This document shows, piece by piece, positions 32,189-41,380 of a stretch of 59,488 bases of DNA. Each line of letters begins with the position of its first letter. Positions within the stretch are counted from its first letter, which is position 1. The position numbers were made by a program, and so were the translations under genes. Below the pieces are notes generated by a model that saw nothing but the letters and a program-made list of their open reading frames with translations, had not been told where the DNA came from and did no database searches. Source of the stretch: an uncultured Lachnospiraceae bacterium (GTDB lineage Bacteria > Bacillota > Clostridia > Lachnospirales > Lachnospiraceae); NCBI GenBank assembly GCA_910580195.1, contig CAJTWA010000029.1:1-59488 (forward strand), in the 5' to 3' direction.

Positions 32189-32464
32189 TCAACCACGCAG
32201 GTACAGGCTGAAATTACTCCATAAATCCGTTATGAAGCCTGTCAGGTTCTCCAGCATCCAGCCGCCTAGCAGCATCATGCCAATAAAAACAACCAGTATC
32301 TTCGGCACAAAGGTCAGCGTCTGCTCCTGAATGGACGTAATGGTCTGGAAAATGCTGACAATTAAGCCGATTACCAGAGAAATCAGCAGCAAGGGCGCAG
32401 AAACCTTGATAATCAAAAACAGCGCCTCCCTTGCTATGTCCATAACCTGCCCTTCTGTAATCAT
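32189..32464 (-). CDS. fliQ: Export gate protein FliQ
   Basis: A 91-residue protein with two membrane hairpin helices: MDIAREALFLIIKVSAPLLL and KILVVFIGMMLLGGWMLENL, joined by the conserved SIFQTITSIQEQTLTFVPK. Family-typical length. AAGGTGA precedes the ATG. Confidence 0.97.
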   Translation of the reverse strand: MITEGQVMDIAREALFLIIKVSAPLLLISLVIGLIVSIFQTITSIQEQTLTFVPKILVVFIGMMLLGGWMLENLTGFITDLWSNFSLYLRG

Positions 32465-32559
32465 ATGCTGTCACCTTCCCTTTCCGTTCTGCAACCACTT
32501 GCTTCCACAAGTGGTTGGAATCCACATTTGCCGCCCTGCCCGCAAAACCCAAGCCTTGC

Positions 32560-33447
32560 TCAGTAAAAGGTCTTCACAAGGTTGCTGATTACCAAATTCC
32601 ATCCGTCTGCAAGCACGAAAAGCAGTATCTTAAACGGCATGGAAATCGTAGTAGGCGGCAGCATCATCATGCCCATGGACATCAGCACTGAAGCGACCAC
32701 CATGTCAATCACTATAAATGGGATGTAAATCAAAAACCCAATGATAAATGCCGTGCGCAGTTCGCTGATAATAAAAGCCGGGATCACCACATTCATGGGG
32801 ATGGGCTCTAAGGTTTCCGGCTCGCTTAAATCCATGCCAGCCATGTCAATTTCAGCGATGTCACAAAAAAGCTTTAAGTCCTTCCGCTGCATTTCCTTGT
32901 ACATAAACCGGCGGATGGGGGCTTCTATCCGTTCCATTGCCTCTTCCTGATTAATCTCATTGGCTTCTAAGGGCTGGATTGCTGTTTCATTAATCTCAGA
33001 AAATACTGGGTTCATGATGAACAGCGTCAAGAACAGTGCAAGGCCCACCATCACTTGGTTCGGCGGGACCGTCTGGGTACCTACAGCAGTCCTGACAAAA
33101 TGCAGCACTACAACAATCCTCGTAAATGACGTAAGCATAATCAGGATAGCCGGCGCCAAAGAAATTACCGTCAGCACCAAAAGGATCCTGATATTCCCTG
33201 CCAAGTTCCCCTCGCCATTATTCCAGCTAACGGAAATGCCGTTGGTATTCCCACGGTCTGCCGGCTGGTTATTCTGCGGGGTCAGCGCACCTGCCTCCTG
33301 CCGCCTCTCATCCGTGAGCTGCTGGTTGCCATCCGTGGCTTCTGTTGCATACGCACTTTGCCCAAAACATAAAAACAATGCCAAAAGCAGCGTTGCCGTC
33401 CCAAAGGCAAAGGAAAAACCGCAACATATTTTTTTCAGCTTTCTCAT
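32560..33447 (-). CDS. fliP: Export gate protein FliP
   Basis: A 295-residue protein. A signal peptide (residues 1-34, ending near SAYATEA) and a polar stretch of about 45 residues precede the conserved core: ISLAPAILIMLTSFTRIVVV, QVMVGLALFLTLF, IPAFIISELRTAFIIGFLIY and SMGMMMLPPTTISMPFKILL. FliP forms the pentameric base of the export channel. The Asn/Gln-rich N-terminal extension is longer than in short FliPs. Confidence 0.97.
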   Translation of the reverse strand: MRKLKKICCGFSFAFGTATLLLALFLCFGQSAYATEATDGNQQLTDERRQEAGALTPQNNQPADRGNTNGISVSWNNGEGNLAGNIRILLVLTVISLAPAILIMLTSFTRIVVVLHFVRTAVGTQTVPPNQVMVGLALFLTLFIMNPVFSEINETAIQPLEANEINQEEAMERIEAPIRRFMYKEMQRKDLKLFCDIAEIDMAGMDLSEPETLEPIPMNVVIPAFIISELRTAFIIGFLIYIPFIVIDMVVASVLMSMGMMMLPPTTISMPFKILLFVLADGWNLVISNLVKTFY

Positions 33448-33457
33448 AGTGCTTTTC

Positions 33458-33838
33458 CTACTTCCTAGGGATTTTTTTCTTCAGGTTTTCCAGTATTTCC
33501 TGAAAGCTCCCATTGATTGGGGATTCCTTCTTTTCTTCCATGGAAGGCAGCCAGGTAAGCTGCTCTTCGGTCAGTTCCGCCAAGACATTCATGCTGTCCT
33601 TACAGACAGAAACAGCCAGATATTTTTTCCCAACCTGAATAATCTGGATAAACTTATTATTGCTTACCCGGAAGGTTTCAACCACATGTATATTTTTATC
33701 TGCCGTAACTCCCTGCTGGTACTCTGCAATCCACTTGGTAACCGCATACGTGATTGCCAGCACAAGGATAAACACCAGCAATATGCCAATCAGTTGGAAA
33801 AAGCTCTCCCATCCTGAGGAAATTTCCAGTAAAACCAT
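33458..33838 (-). CDS. fliO: FliO/FliZ-family export chaperone
   Basis: A 126-residue protein with one membrane span (FFQLIGILLVFILVLAITYA) followed by a small cytoplasmic beta domain (NIHVVETFRVSNNKFIQIIQ then VGKKYLAVSV). FliO assists assembly of the FliP ring. I prefer the ATG at 33838, just after the cheY stop, to a TTG three codons earlier. Sequence conservation in this family is low, so the call rests on topology plus position between cheY and fliP. Confidence 0.85.
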   Translation of the reverse strand: MVLLEISSGWESFFQLIGILLVFILVLAITYAVTKWIAEYQQGVTADKNIHVVETFRVSNNKFIQIIQVGKKYLAVSVCKDSMNVLAELTEEQLTWLPSMEEKKESPINGSFQEILENLKKKIPRK

Positions 33839-33839
33839 A

Positions 33840-34202
33840 TTATCCAACTACTTTTTTCACTGCTTCTAACACACGTTCCGCTTGGAAAGGCTTTACGATG
33901 AAGTCCTTTGCCCCAGACTGGATGGCTTCAATAACCATTGCCTGCTGGCCCATTGCGGAGCACATGATAACACATGCGGAAGGGTCTGCTGCCTTAATCT
34001 GCTTCAATGCCTGGATCCCATCCATTTCCGGCATGGTAATGTCCATCAGCACTAAGTCTGGCTTTGTTTCATTGTACTTTTCCACTGCTTTTAAGCCATT
34101 CTCAGCTTCCCCTGCAATATTGTAGCCATTCTTTGTAAGGATGTCCTTAATCATCATTCTCATAAACGCTGCATCATCACAAATTAAAATATTCTTTGCC
34201 AT
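33840..34202 (-). CDS. cheY: Chemotaxis response regulator CheY
   Basis: A 120-residue single receiver domain with Asp9-Asp10, phospho-acceptor Asp54 in LVLMDITMPEMDG, the Ser of MCSAMGQQ and Lys in DFIVKPF. CheY-P binds the FliM/FliY switch. Its place between fliY and fliO is the standard Firmicutes arrangement. AAGGAG precedes the ATG. Confidence 0.96.
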   Translation of the reverse strand: MAKNILICDDAAFMRMMIKDILTKNGYNIAGEAENGLKAVEKYNETKPDLVLMDITMPEMDGIQALKQIKAADPSACVIMCSAMGQQAMVIEAIQSGAKDFIVKPFQAERVLEAVKKVVG

Positions 34203-34236
34203 GTCTTCTTCTCCTTGAACTCACTTTGAATTATTT

Positions 34237-35415
34237 TTAGTTATTTATAATTTCGGTAATACGCACGCCAAAGCTTTCTTCCAGTACTACGACTTCGCCC
34301 TTGGCTACATATTTACCATTAACTAACACATCAATTGGCTCCCCTGCAATCTTATTCAGCTCAATAATCGTGCCGGGGGCAAACTCTAAAATATCATGGA
34401 TGGACTTGCTGGTCCGCCCAAGCTCTACGGTGACATCCAGCGGCACATCCATAATCAGCCCGATGTTTTCCTGCTGGGTAATGGGGTTAAAGTCCCCGGA
34501 AAATGCTTGGAACTGGGCTGGCTGCACATTGACAGGCTGCTGGGCATACATCTGGGACATATCCCCCATGGGCATCCCCATCATTGGCTGGCCCATCATC
34601 GGCATCCCCATCATTGGCTGCTGGGGCATCGCCTGTTGGGGCATTGCCTGCTGCGGCATTGGCTGGGGCGCTGGCGCCGGCGCAGGTGCTGGCTGTGGTG
34701 CCGGCGCTGCCTCCTGTGCTGCAGAATTGTCCGCCTCCATATTGGATGCTACGCCAGAACACATCTCCTTTGCAAAGGAGAATGGGTACAGCTGCATAAT
34801 TTCACTGTTCACCAAATCGCCGATTTCCATTTTAAAGGAAATCTTTACAAACCGGCTGGCTAAGAATTCATCAATCTCTTCCCCATTCAAGGTGTCCTTC
34901 AAGTCCACCAAATCAGCCGATGGGGGGCTGATGTCAATCATTTTGTTCAGCATGGAGGAGAGGGACGTTGCTGCGCTTCCCATCATCTGGTTCATGGCTT
35001 CGCTGATTGCGCTTAAATGCAGTTCCCCAAGCTCACCGTCCAAGTTCGTGCCGTCGCCGCCCATCATCAAGTCTGTAATGATCTTAACGTCATGTTCCTT
35101 CAATACCAAAAGGTTGCTCCCGTCCAATCCGACGGTATAAGCAATCCGGATGAATACGCAGGGCCGCTCGTATGCCTCTACAATGTCATCCCATGTAGCA
35201 AATGTAACTACCGGCGTAGAAATGTCTACTTTTCGGTTGACAAGGGAAAATAACGTGGTTGCTGCTGTTCCCATGCTGATATTGGAAATCTCACCGATTG
35301 CGTCAATCTCTTCCGGGGTAAGCTGCTCAAGCCCTTCCGCATCAGTGACTGCATCCATACTGGAATCATCATTCAACAGAGCGCTAATTTCCTCTTGTGA
35401 TAAAACTCCATCCAT
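34237..35415 (-). CDS. fliY: Switch phosphatase FliY (FliN-type)
   Basis: A 392-residue protein. An N-terminal FliM-like CheY-binding peptide (MDGVLSQEEISALLND) precedes a CheC-like domain with active-site motifs AIGEISNISMGTAATTLFSL and LSAISEAMNQMMGSAATSL. The linker (about residues 235-305) is a Pro/Ala then Met/Gln/Gly repeat (PMPQQAMPQQ, MMGMPMMGQP). The C-terminal FliN domain reads DVPLDVTVELGRTSKSIHDI, LEFAPGTIIELNK and VNGKYVAKGEVVVLEESFGV. It is a C-ring subunit that also hydrolyses CheY-P. Confidence 0.95.
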   Translation of the reverse strand: MDGVLSQEEISALLNDDSSMDAVTDAEGLEQLTPEEIDAIGEISNISMGTAATTLFSLVNRKVDISTPVVTFATWDDIVEAYERPCVFIRIAYTVGLDGSNLLVLKEHDVKIITDLMMGGDGTNLDGELGELHLSAISEAMNQMMGSAATSLSSMLNKMIDISPPSADLVDLKDTLNGEEIDEFLASRFVKISFKMEIGDLVNSEIMQLYPFSFAKEMCSGVASNMEADNSAAQEAAPAPQPAPAPAPAPQPMPQQAMPQQAMPQQPMMGMPMMGQPMMGMPMGDMSQMYAQQPVNVQPAQFQAFSGDFNPITQQENIGLIMDVPLDVTVELGRTSKSIHDILEFAPGTIIELNKIAGEPIDVLVNGKYVAKGEVVVLEESFGVRITEIINN

Positions 35416-35419
35416 AATC

Positions 35420-36400
35420 TCATTGCTCCTCTCTGACTACTGATGTAACCCTTACTGCATACTGTTCGCCAGATGCACCGGGCAAAGCAGTAAACTTTTT
35501 AATATTTCCCACATAGATATCCAGTTCATCTTCCACTTTCCTGTCCAAGCGGATAATATCCCCTACCTGAAGGTTGATAAAATCGCTTACGGAAATCACG
35601 CTTTTGCCTAACACTGCTTTTACCGGCATGGGGGCTTTATGGAGGATTGACTCAATCACATCCGTATATTCCTGTTCCCCGCGGGCCTGCATGGTAGAAA
35701 ACCAGTACTTGGTATTCAGCTTATCCATCACGTCTTCCAGCGTCATATAAGGAAGGCAGATATTCATAAGCCCTTCCACGTCACCAATCTTAATATTGAT
35801 GGTAATAATTGCAATCATCTCACTGGGTGAAATAAACTGGGCAAATTGTGAATTTGTTTCAATCCGTTCCAGCCGGGGGTGTATCTCTTCCACATTCTCC
35901 CAAGGCTCCCGGAGCAGGTTGATGCATACATTCATAATACGCTCAATAATCAAAAGCTCAATTTCCGAAAAATCACGGGTACGCTCCAATGGCACGCCCG
36001 CGCCGCCTAACATCCGGTCCACCATGGCATATCCCAGATTAGAAGCCAAATCTATAATAATGCTGCCCGGCATCGGCGCAAAGTTCACAATCCCTAAAAG
36101 CACTGGGTTAGACATGGAATTGGAAAACTCCGAATATGTAACTGCCTCTGAATTCATGACTTCAACCTGTATCGTCTTCCGCAAATAAGCCGGAAGGTTG
36201 GTAGACAGCAGCCTGCCGTAATGCTCGAATATAATCTCCATTGTCCGAAGATGCTCTTTGGAAAATTTCGCAGGCCTTGCAAAATCGTAATCCTTAACCT
36301 GCTTTTCCCCGGAGTCCTTAATCTCATCTGCATCCAACTCCCCGTTACTCAAGGCACTCAGCAGACTGTCTATCTCATTTTGCGATAAGACCTCGCTCAT
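35420..36400 (-). CDS. fliM: Flagellar motor switch protein FliM
   Basis: A 326-residue protein starting MSEVLSQNEIDSLLSALSNG, the CheY-P-binding peptide. The CheC-like middle domain includes NPVLLGIVNFAPMPGSIIID then AMVDRMLGG, and a C-terminal FliN-like domain follows. The ATG at 36400 is chosen for the AGGTGG site upstream. It forms the C-ring with FliG and FliY and sets rotation direction. Confidence 0.97.
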   Translation of the reverse strand: MSEVLSQNEIDSLLSALSNGELDADEIKDSGEKQVKDYDFARPAKFSKEHLRTMEIIFEHYGRLLSTNLPAYLRKTIQVEVMNSEAVTYSEFSNSMSNPVLLGIVNFAPMPGSIIIDLASNLGYAMVDRMLGGAGVPLERTRDFSEIELLIIERIMNVCINLLREPWENVEEIHPRLERIETNSQFAQFISPSEMIAIITINIKIGDVEGLMNICLPYMTLEDVMDKLNTKYWFSTMQARGEQEYTDVIESILHKAPMPVKAVLGKSVISVSDFINLQVGDIIRLDRKVEDELDIYVGNIKKFTALPGASGEQYAVRVTSVVREEQ

Positions 36401-36538
36401 TCTCACTCACCACCTGACATTTATCCTGTATTCCTACTTTATCCTGTATATCCCTACCGGCTTCCCTGCCCTGTATGGAACTTCTGCCAGCCAAAAGAAT
36501 CCTGAATCCCAAGCAGATGCTTACTGCCCTAGGCCGGC

Positions 36539-37060
36539 TTATTCATAATTATAAGTCGGGAATGCTACGCTTACAATGAAATCAGATTCAAACATCCTGC
36601 GCAGGCGGGTCAGGATGGCATCCTGTGCCTTTGTCTGGTCTTTTTTCATTTCCTCATAAGTATACCCAGACACAATTTTAATGACTTCGTCCTTGATAAT
36701 GGCATCTTTTGCGGTAATGCCTTCCAAGCCATATTCCTTATACCCATCGCTCTTTTTATCAAGGGCCAGCGCTACGGAGATTACCGCATGGTGGGGTTTC
36801 CCGTCCTCCCCATCCTTTAAGTTAATGGTAATGCTTGCGCCTTCTGCAATTTGGATGGTATCCACTTGGCTCATTGGGAGGTTCAGGGCAGAATTATCCT
36901 TCCCGCCTTCCAGTTCCAAGTCGATGGCAGAACATACCTTTGTCACCAGCTCATTGGCTTTCTTGGTCTGGGGCACGACGGAAATCATCAGGATTGCCGT
37001 GAGCACCAAGTTTGCAACTACCAGCGCCAGGATTAAAACACTCATTAGATTCTTTTTCAT
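36539..37060 (-). CDS. fliL: Stator-associated protein FliL
   Basis: A 173-residue protein with one N-terminal span (LMSVLILALVVANLVLTAIL) and a periplasmic-type SPFH-like domain, ending with LTRLRRMFESDFIVSVAFPT. FliL forms rings around stators and stabilises them. AAAGGAAAG precedes the ATG. It follows motB by 15 bases. Confidence 0.88.
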   Translation of the reverse strand: MKKNLMSVLILALVVANLVLTAILMISVVPQTKKANELVTKVCSAIDLELEGGKDNSALNLPMSQVDTIQIAEGASITINLKDGEDGKPHHAVISVALALDKKSDGYKEYGLEGITAKDAIIKDEVIKIVSGYTYEEMKKDQTKAQDAILTRLRRMFESDFIVSVAFPTYNYE

Positions 37061-37075
37061 TGCTGTCTTTCCTTT

Positions 37076-37903
37076 CTAATTTGAATTATACGAATTGTAT
37101 ATCTTAATCTCCACCCTCCGGTTCCTTGCCCGGCCTTCCGGCGTGGCATTATCTGCGACTGGGCTGTATTCCCCGCATCCGGTGGCGTTGATCTTCCCTG
37201 CCTCCAGCGCGGTTTTCCCTAAGACATAATCTTTCACTGCGAAAGCCCGGTAGGCAGACAATACATCATTATTTTCGTACCGTTCATTGCGAATGGGGAC
37301 GTTGTCCGTATGCCCCTCTATATCAATCAGGCTGCTGCCGTAATTTTCTAAAATTAATGATAGCTTATCCACCAGCGGAAGGGCATCTTCCCGTATCTGG
37401 GACTGCCCGGAGTCAAACAGCAATGCGCCATTTAAGGTGAGGCGCACAAATTGGGCGTTGGAATCCACTTCCACTTGGTCGGCAATCCTCTGCTCTTCTA
37501 ACAATTTCTCAATCTGCTCTGCCATTTCCTCAGATTCTTTTAAGCCAGCTTCTGCCATCTCTTCCTTCAATGCCTGCTCTGGGTTATCTTCTTCTGCCTC
37601 GTTGTCTTCCCCTTCTTCCGTGCTGGAAGAATTGGCCGCCTCCTTATAAAACTGGTCTAGGAGCTGGAGCTGGTTGACGCCAGCCGCCACCATCTGCCCA
37701 TCCCCAATGGAAGAGCCGCCTTGGGGCAGGATGCTGAAGCTGTGCTCCAAGGACTGGACCAAGGCTTCAAACTTATCTGCATCCACAGAAGACATAGAGA
37801 ACAATAACACGAAAAAGCACAGCAAAAGGTTCATCAAATCTGCGAAGGTATTCATCCAGCTGGCTGCGCCTCCGCCGGAATCCTTTTTCTTCTTCTTTGC
37901 CAC
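37076..37903 (-). CDS. motB: Stator protein MotB
   Basis: A 275-residue protein. The single span contains the proton-carrying Asp in NTFADLMNLLLCFFVLLFSM. An acidic linker follows, then the OmpA-like peptidoglycan-binding domain with DIEGHTDNVPIRN, LSAYRAFAVKDYV and GCGEYSPVADNATPEGRARN then RRVEIKI. The GTG start overlaps the motA stop by one base and has GGAGGTGA upstream. Confidence 0.97.
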   Translation of the reverse strand: MAKKKKKDSGGGAASWMNTFADLMNLLLCFFVLLFSMSSVDADKFEALVQSLEHSFSILPQGGSSIGDGQMVAAGVNQLQLLDQFYKEAANSSSTEEGEDNEAEEDNPEQALKEEMAEAGLKESEEMAEQIEKLLEEQRIADQVEVDSNAQFVRLTLNGALLFDSGQSQIREDALPLVDKLSLILENYGSSLIDIEGHTDNVPIRNERYENNDVLSAYRAFAVKDYVLGKTALEAGKINATGCGEYSPVADNATPEGRARNRRVEIKIYNSYNSN

Positions 37904-38700
37904 TATTCTTCACCTCCACCCTGTTCCGCCATGCTGTCACGCATCTTCGGAGACAGGAAGGATTTCAGTTTTTCTTCAATTACACGGGGGTTCTCGCCCG
38001 CCTGAATGGATAACAATCCTTCCACGGTAATTTCCTTAATCCTGATTTCTTCGTCATTATTCACTTTCAGCTTTGCTGCTGTAGGGTTACAGAGCCAGTT
38101 CGCAATCAGTGAACCATATAATGTCGTAACCAGCGCAACCGACATGGAAGGCCCTACCGTTGAGGGGTCGTCCAGCTTCGCCAACATGTTAATCAAGCCA
38201 ATCAGGGTACCAATCATACCCCATGCAGGGCCTAAGCCCTCCCATGCTTTCCAGAACCCGATATTCACATTGTGGCGTTCCTCCACGCTGATTAAGTCAG
38301 CCTCCATAATCCCCCGGACTAATTCCGGGTCCGTGCCGTCAACGACAAGCATAACGCCTTTTTTCAGGAATTCATCCTCAATGCCGTTGGCCGCCTCTTC
38401 CAATGCCAGAAGGCCTTCCTTCCTTGCAATGTTCGATAAATCAATAATGTTCTTAATTACTTCACTTACATCTGACTTGGTATCCTTAAATGTCAGTGTA
38501 ATGGACTTAAGCCCATTGATAAAGTCTGGAAGCTTGTGGGATGCAAGCACACCAACCATGGAACCCCCAATCGTGATGATTACCGAAGGGACATCCCAGA
38601 AGTCCCTGACAAGGTTACCTCCACCCTGTATAACTCCAAACACAAACAATACAATTCCAAGTATAATTCCCAATATAGACGCTATATCCACTTTAGCCAC
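37903..38700 (-). CDS. motA: Stator protein MotA
   Basis: A 265-residue protein with four membrane spans. The long cytoplasmic loop holds the FliG-contacting region (LALEEAANGIEDEFLKKGVM), and GLGPAWGMIGTLIGLINMLA carries the conserved Pro of the third span. It forms the ion-driven stator with MotB. A 66-base gap separates it from flbD. Confidence 0.97.
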   Translation of the reverse strand: MAKVDIASILGIILGIVLFVFGVIQGGGNLVRDFWDVPSVIITIGGSMVGVLASHKLPDFINGLKSITLTFKDTKSDVSEVIKNIIDLSNIARKEGLLALEEAANGIEDEFLKKGVMLVVDGTDPELVRGIMEADLISVEERHNVNIGFWKAWEGLGPAWGMIGTLIGLINMLAKLDDPSTVGPSMSVALVTTLYGSLIANWLCNPTAAKLKVNNDEEIRIKEITVEGLLSIQAGENPRVIEEKLKSFLSPKMRDSMAEQGGGEE

Positions 38701-38766
38701 CTGCCCTTTTCATCCATGAAATATATTCTATCCGTAATTCATGCTTATGGAATAAGATTTCATAAG

Positions 38767-38976
38767 CTATTCTTTCTCCAACCAGGGAAGACCGGTCGTT
38801 ACAAATTCTCTCTTGTATAATATTACTAAATTTTTTATCTCTTGTCTACTTTCTTTTACAATTAATTTCTTCCCTGTTACAAAAGAAAGGACAGTATCTG
38901 GTGTTTCCTCTACGCTTTCAATCAGTTCTGCGTTGACTAACACTGTGGAACCATTCAGTTTCGTTACTTCTACCAT
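38767..38976 (-). CDS. flbD: FlbD/SwrD-family protein
   Basis: A 69-residue protein: MVEVTKLNGSTVLVNAELIE, VEETPDTVLSFVTGKKLIVK and EIKNLVILYKREF. This is a small beta-rich family between flgE and motA in Firmicutes operons; SwrD of Bacillus raises motor torque. AGGTGG precedes the ATG. Confidence 0.93.
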   Translation of the reverse strand: MVEVTKLNGSTVLVNAELIESVEETPDTVLSFVTGKKLIVKESRQEIKNLVILYKREFVTTGLPWLEKE

Positions 38977-39091
38977 GGCCGCACCACCTTATCTTTCCTG
39001 CGCCTTCTGCCGCCGCAGGGATCCCGCCCTGCTTTCCTGCATACCGGCCCATGCTGCACTGCTAAAAACCACATTCCTAATGCCAAACCAC

Positions 39092-39122
39092 ATATCGGGG
39101 AACATGCATGGTTCCCCGATAT
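39092..39122. other. Strong 12-bp hairpin between flgE and flbD
   Basis: ATATCGGGGAAC (39092-39103) and GTTCCCCGATAT (39111-39122) with a 7-base loop. No T-run follows on either strand. It lies in the 211-base flgE-flbD gap, the longest gap in this part of the operon, and could mark an mRNA processing or stability site. Confidence 0.7.
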
Positions 39123-39187
39123 ATGTATTCCCAGCCGCTGGCTGCCCAACAGGCTTTGGTCCCTTACAAAGAGGGAGCCGCCATTGC

Positions 39188-40825
39188 TTACCGCTTCAGG
39201 TTTACAAGTTCTTCCAGCAAAGTATCGGAAGTCGTGATAATCCGGGAGTTTGCCTGGAACCCTCTCTGGGTGGTAATCATTTCCGTAAATTCCGTGGACA
39301 GGTCTACGTTAGACATTTCCAGCACGCCGCTTGTCATCTTGCCGCCGTCTGCGGTGATGTCCTGCCCAATCCCGTCGAACTCGCCGGAGTTCAGCGTCGT
39401 CCGGTAGCAGTTGTCCCCTAATTTTTCCAAGCCGGAGGGGTTGGCGAAGTTTGCTACTGCAATCTGGCCTAACAATGTGGTATTGCCGTTGTCATAGCTG
39501 CCGAAAATCTTCCCGTCTTCCTGTACCTGCAAGCCAGTCAGCGCGCCTAATTTCTTCCCGGTCCCATTGATTTTCTGCTCGTCGCCCTTTAACAGGTCCA
39601 GCGTACAGTTATCCCCGTTCTCATAGCAGGTGGACTTGCTGAAATCCATGGTGATGTTCTGGAATTCAGTGCCTATCTCAGACATGTTCAATGCGATGCT
39701 GGTGCTTCCCGGCGTCCCGATATAATTGAAGGTACCGGGGTTTAAGCCGTCTTCATTGTAATCCAAGATGCATCCTGTCACAGTGTCATCGAATGTAAAA
39801 ATAGCGGAAGTCCCCTGTTGGGTAATGTTCGCCGTCCCATTAAAAGAAGCTAATGCTTCGCCGGTTATGCCGAATACATCCGTAACGGTATAGGATGTAC
39901 CGTCTGCATTTTCGTACACCTTTGACCCATCTGGCTTCTCTGCATAAGTCAGCGCAACCCCTTTGCTGTCCGTAACCGTGCCGTTGTTATATGTGAAGGC
40001 TGCGTTCATCCTATAATTCCTTGTTACCTGCGTGTTCTGCGCGCCGAACAGGGCAGCCTTTGCAGCCTCCAAGTCCCCATTGAACTCTGCCCGCGAAGCA
40101 AATTCATTCAGGATGGAACGCCCTGTAGAATCTGTGATGTCCGTCAGTTCCACCGTGTAATTCTTATCGTCCACATTTACTGCTTTCACCGCGAACTTTG
40201 CGTTATAGCTATAGCCCAATGCATCATAGAAATTCAGGCTTAAGACATACCCGGAATCAGAATTCACCTGCTTGTTCTTGATGTCCAGCACGCCGCTGCA
40301 GGTTGCCAGCGTCGTTGCTTCCGGCGGGGAAGTCTGGTTTTTCTCATTCATGATATTTAAGACGGAAACGGTATCTTTACGGATATCCCCTGTATCCGGG
40401 TCTACCTGCCAGCCCATGACATTGTAGCCGTTTGCCTTGGTGGCAAGGTTGCCTGCGCCGTCAATATAGAATGCCCCTGCTTTGGTGAACAGGTTCTCAG
40501 AACCATTGTTTACAATAAAGAAGCTGTTCCCGGTAATCCTTAAGTCCCAGCCGTCCCCGGTGGTCTGTGTTGCGCCCGGGGAAGTGATGTTGATAGAGGT
40601 AGAACCGGTGGTAACGCCAAGGCCTATCTGCTTGGCGTTGACGCCGCCCTTATTTGCAGTTGCGCCGGATGCGCCAGACATGTTCTGGTACATAATTTCA
40701 CTGAACGCGGTGCTGGATGACTTAAATGCAACTGTATTTACGTTTGCAATATTATTACCGATAACGTCCATCTTGGTCTGGTGTGTTTTCAGCCCTGACA
40801 CGCCAGAATATAATGCTCTCATCAT
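39188..40825 (-). CDS. flgE: Flagellar hook protein FlgE
   Basis: A 545-residue protein. The N-terminal rod-like signature is MMRALYSGVSGLKTHQTKMD then VIGNNIANVNTVAFK; a large variable D1-D2 region occupies the middle; the C-terminal helix is DLSTEFTEMITTQRGFQANS then RIITTSDTLLEELVNLKR. It polymerises to form the hook. AGGAGG lies 10 bases before the first of two ATGs. Confidence 0.96.
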   Translation of the reverse strand: MMRALYSGVSGLKTHQTKMDVIGNNIANVNTVAFKSSSTAFSEIMYQNMSGASGATANKGGVNAKQIGLGVTTGSTSINITSPGATQTTGDGWDLRITGNSFFIVNNGSENLFTKAGAFYIDGAGNLATKANGYNVMGWQVDPDTGDIRKDTVSVLNIMNEKNQTSPPEATTLATCSGVLDIKNKQVNSDSGYVLSLNFYDALGYSYNAKFAVKAVNVDDKNYTVELTDITDSTGRSILNEFASRAEFNGDLEAAKAALFGAQNTQVTRNYRMNAAFTYNNGTVTDSKGVALTYAEKPDGSKVYENADGTSYTVTDVFGITGEALASFNGTANITQQGTSAIFTFDDTVTGCILDYNEDGLNPGTFNYIGTPGSTSIALNMSEIGTEFQNITMDFSKSTCYENGDNCTLDLLKGDEQKINGTGKKLGALTGLQVQEDGKIFGSYDNGNTTLLGQIAVANFANPSGLEKLGDNCYRTTLNSGEFDGIGQDITADGGKMTSGVLEMSNVDLSTEFTEMITTQRGFQANSRIITTSDTLLEELVNLKR

Positions 40826-40909
40826 AACGAAATGACCTCCTAATCCTTATTGGATACCGCTTCGCCCCTTCTGTCAGTCCGGGGCTTACTGCCTCCTCTG
40901 TGGGTCCGG

Positions 40910-41308
40910 CTAGATAATTACGGCTCCATCTATATTGGTGTATACGTTTTCTCCTGATTCCGTATGGTCCATTGCTGTTACCACGGTCTTGTTGGGCACA
41001 TTCACAATAAACGAATAGGAATCTACAATGACAAGGGATTCTTTCATTCCCTTTGCCTCTGCCTTTTCTGCGCCTGTTTCCAAGCGTTCCTTCTGTTCGG
41101 TAGAAAGCTCAATATTCCTGCTCTGCAGCCGCATGGATGCATGCTTGGAAAACCTCAGTACCGGGCTTTCCCCTACCGACTGTTTCTGTTTTAAAATATC
41201 GCCAAATGACAATTCCCCTTCCATGGCGGCCATGCCTTGGCTGTTCTGTTTCAGGTATTGGTCTGTTACCTGTTCAATGGAAGAGAATTGGTTTGAAATT
41301 TTATTCAT
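40910..41308 (-). CDS. TIGR02530-type flagellar operon protein
   Basis: A 132-residue protein with the family core RFSKHASMRLQSRNIELSTE, LVIVDSYSFIVNVPNKTVVT and AMDHTESGENVYTNIDGAVI. This small protein is always found between flgD and flgE in Firmicutes and spirochaete operons. A role in hook assembly is assumed from position. GGAGAG precedes the ATG. Confidence 0.93.
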   Translation of the reverse strand: MNKISNQFSSIEQVTDQYLKQNSQGMAAMEGELSFGDILKQKQSVGESPVLRFSKHASMRLQSRNIELSTEQKERLETGAEKAEAKGMKESLVIVDSYSFIVNVPNKTVVTAMDHTESGENVYTNIDGAVII

Positions 41309-41380
41309 GATATCTCTCCGTTCTCAGCATCCCTGCTTTTAGGGAACCTTGCCCTCACTGGGCTTCTCCCTGCCCTGCGC

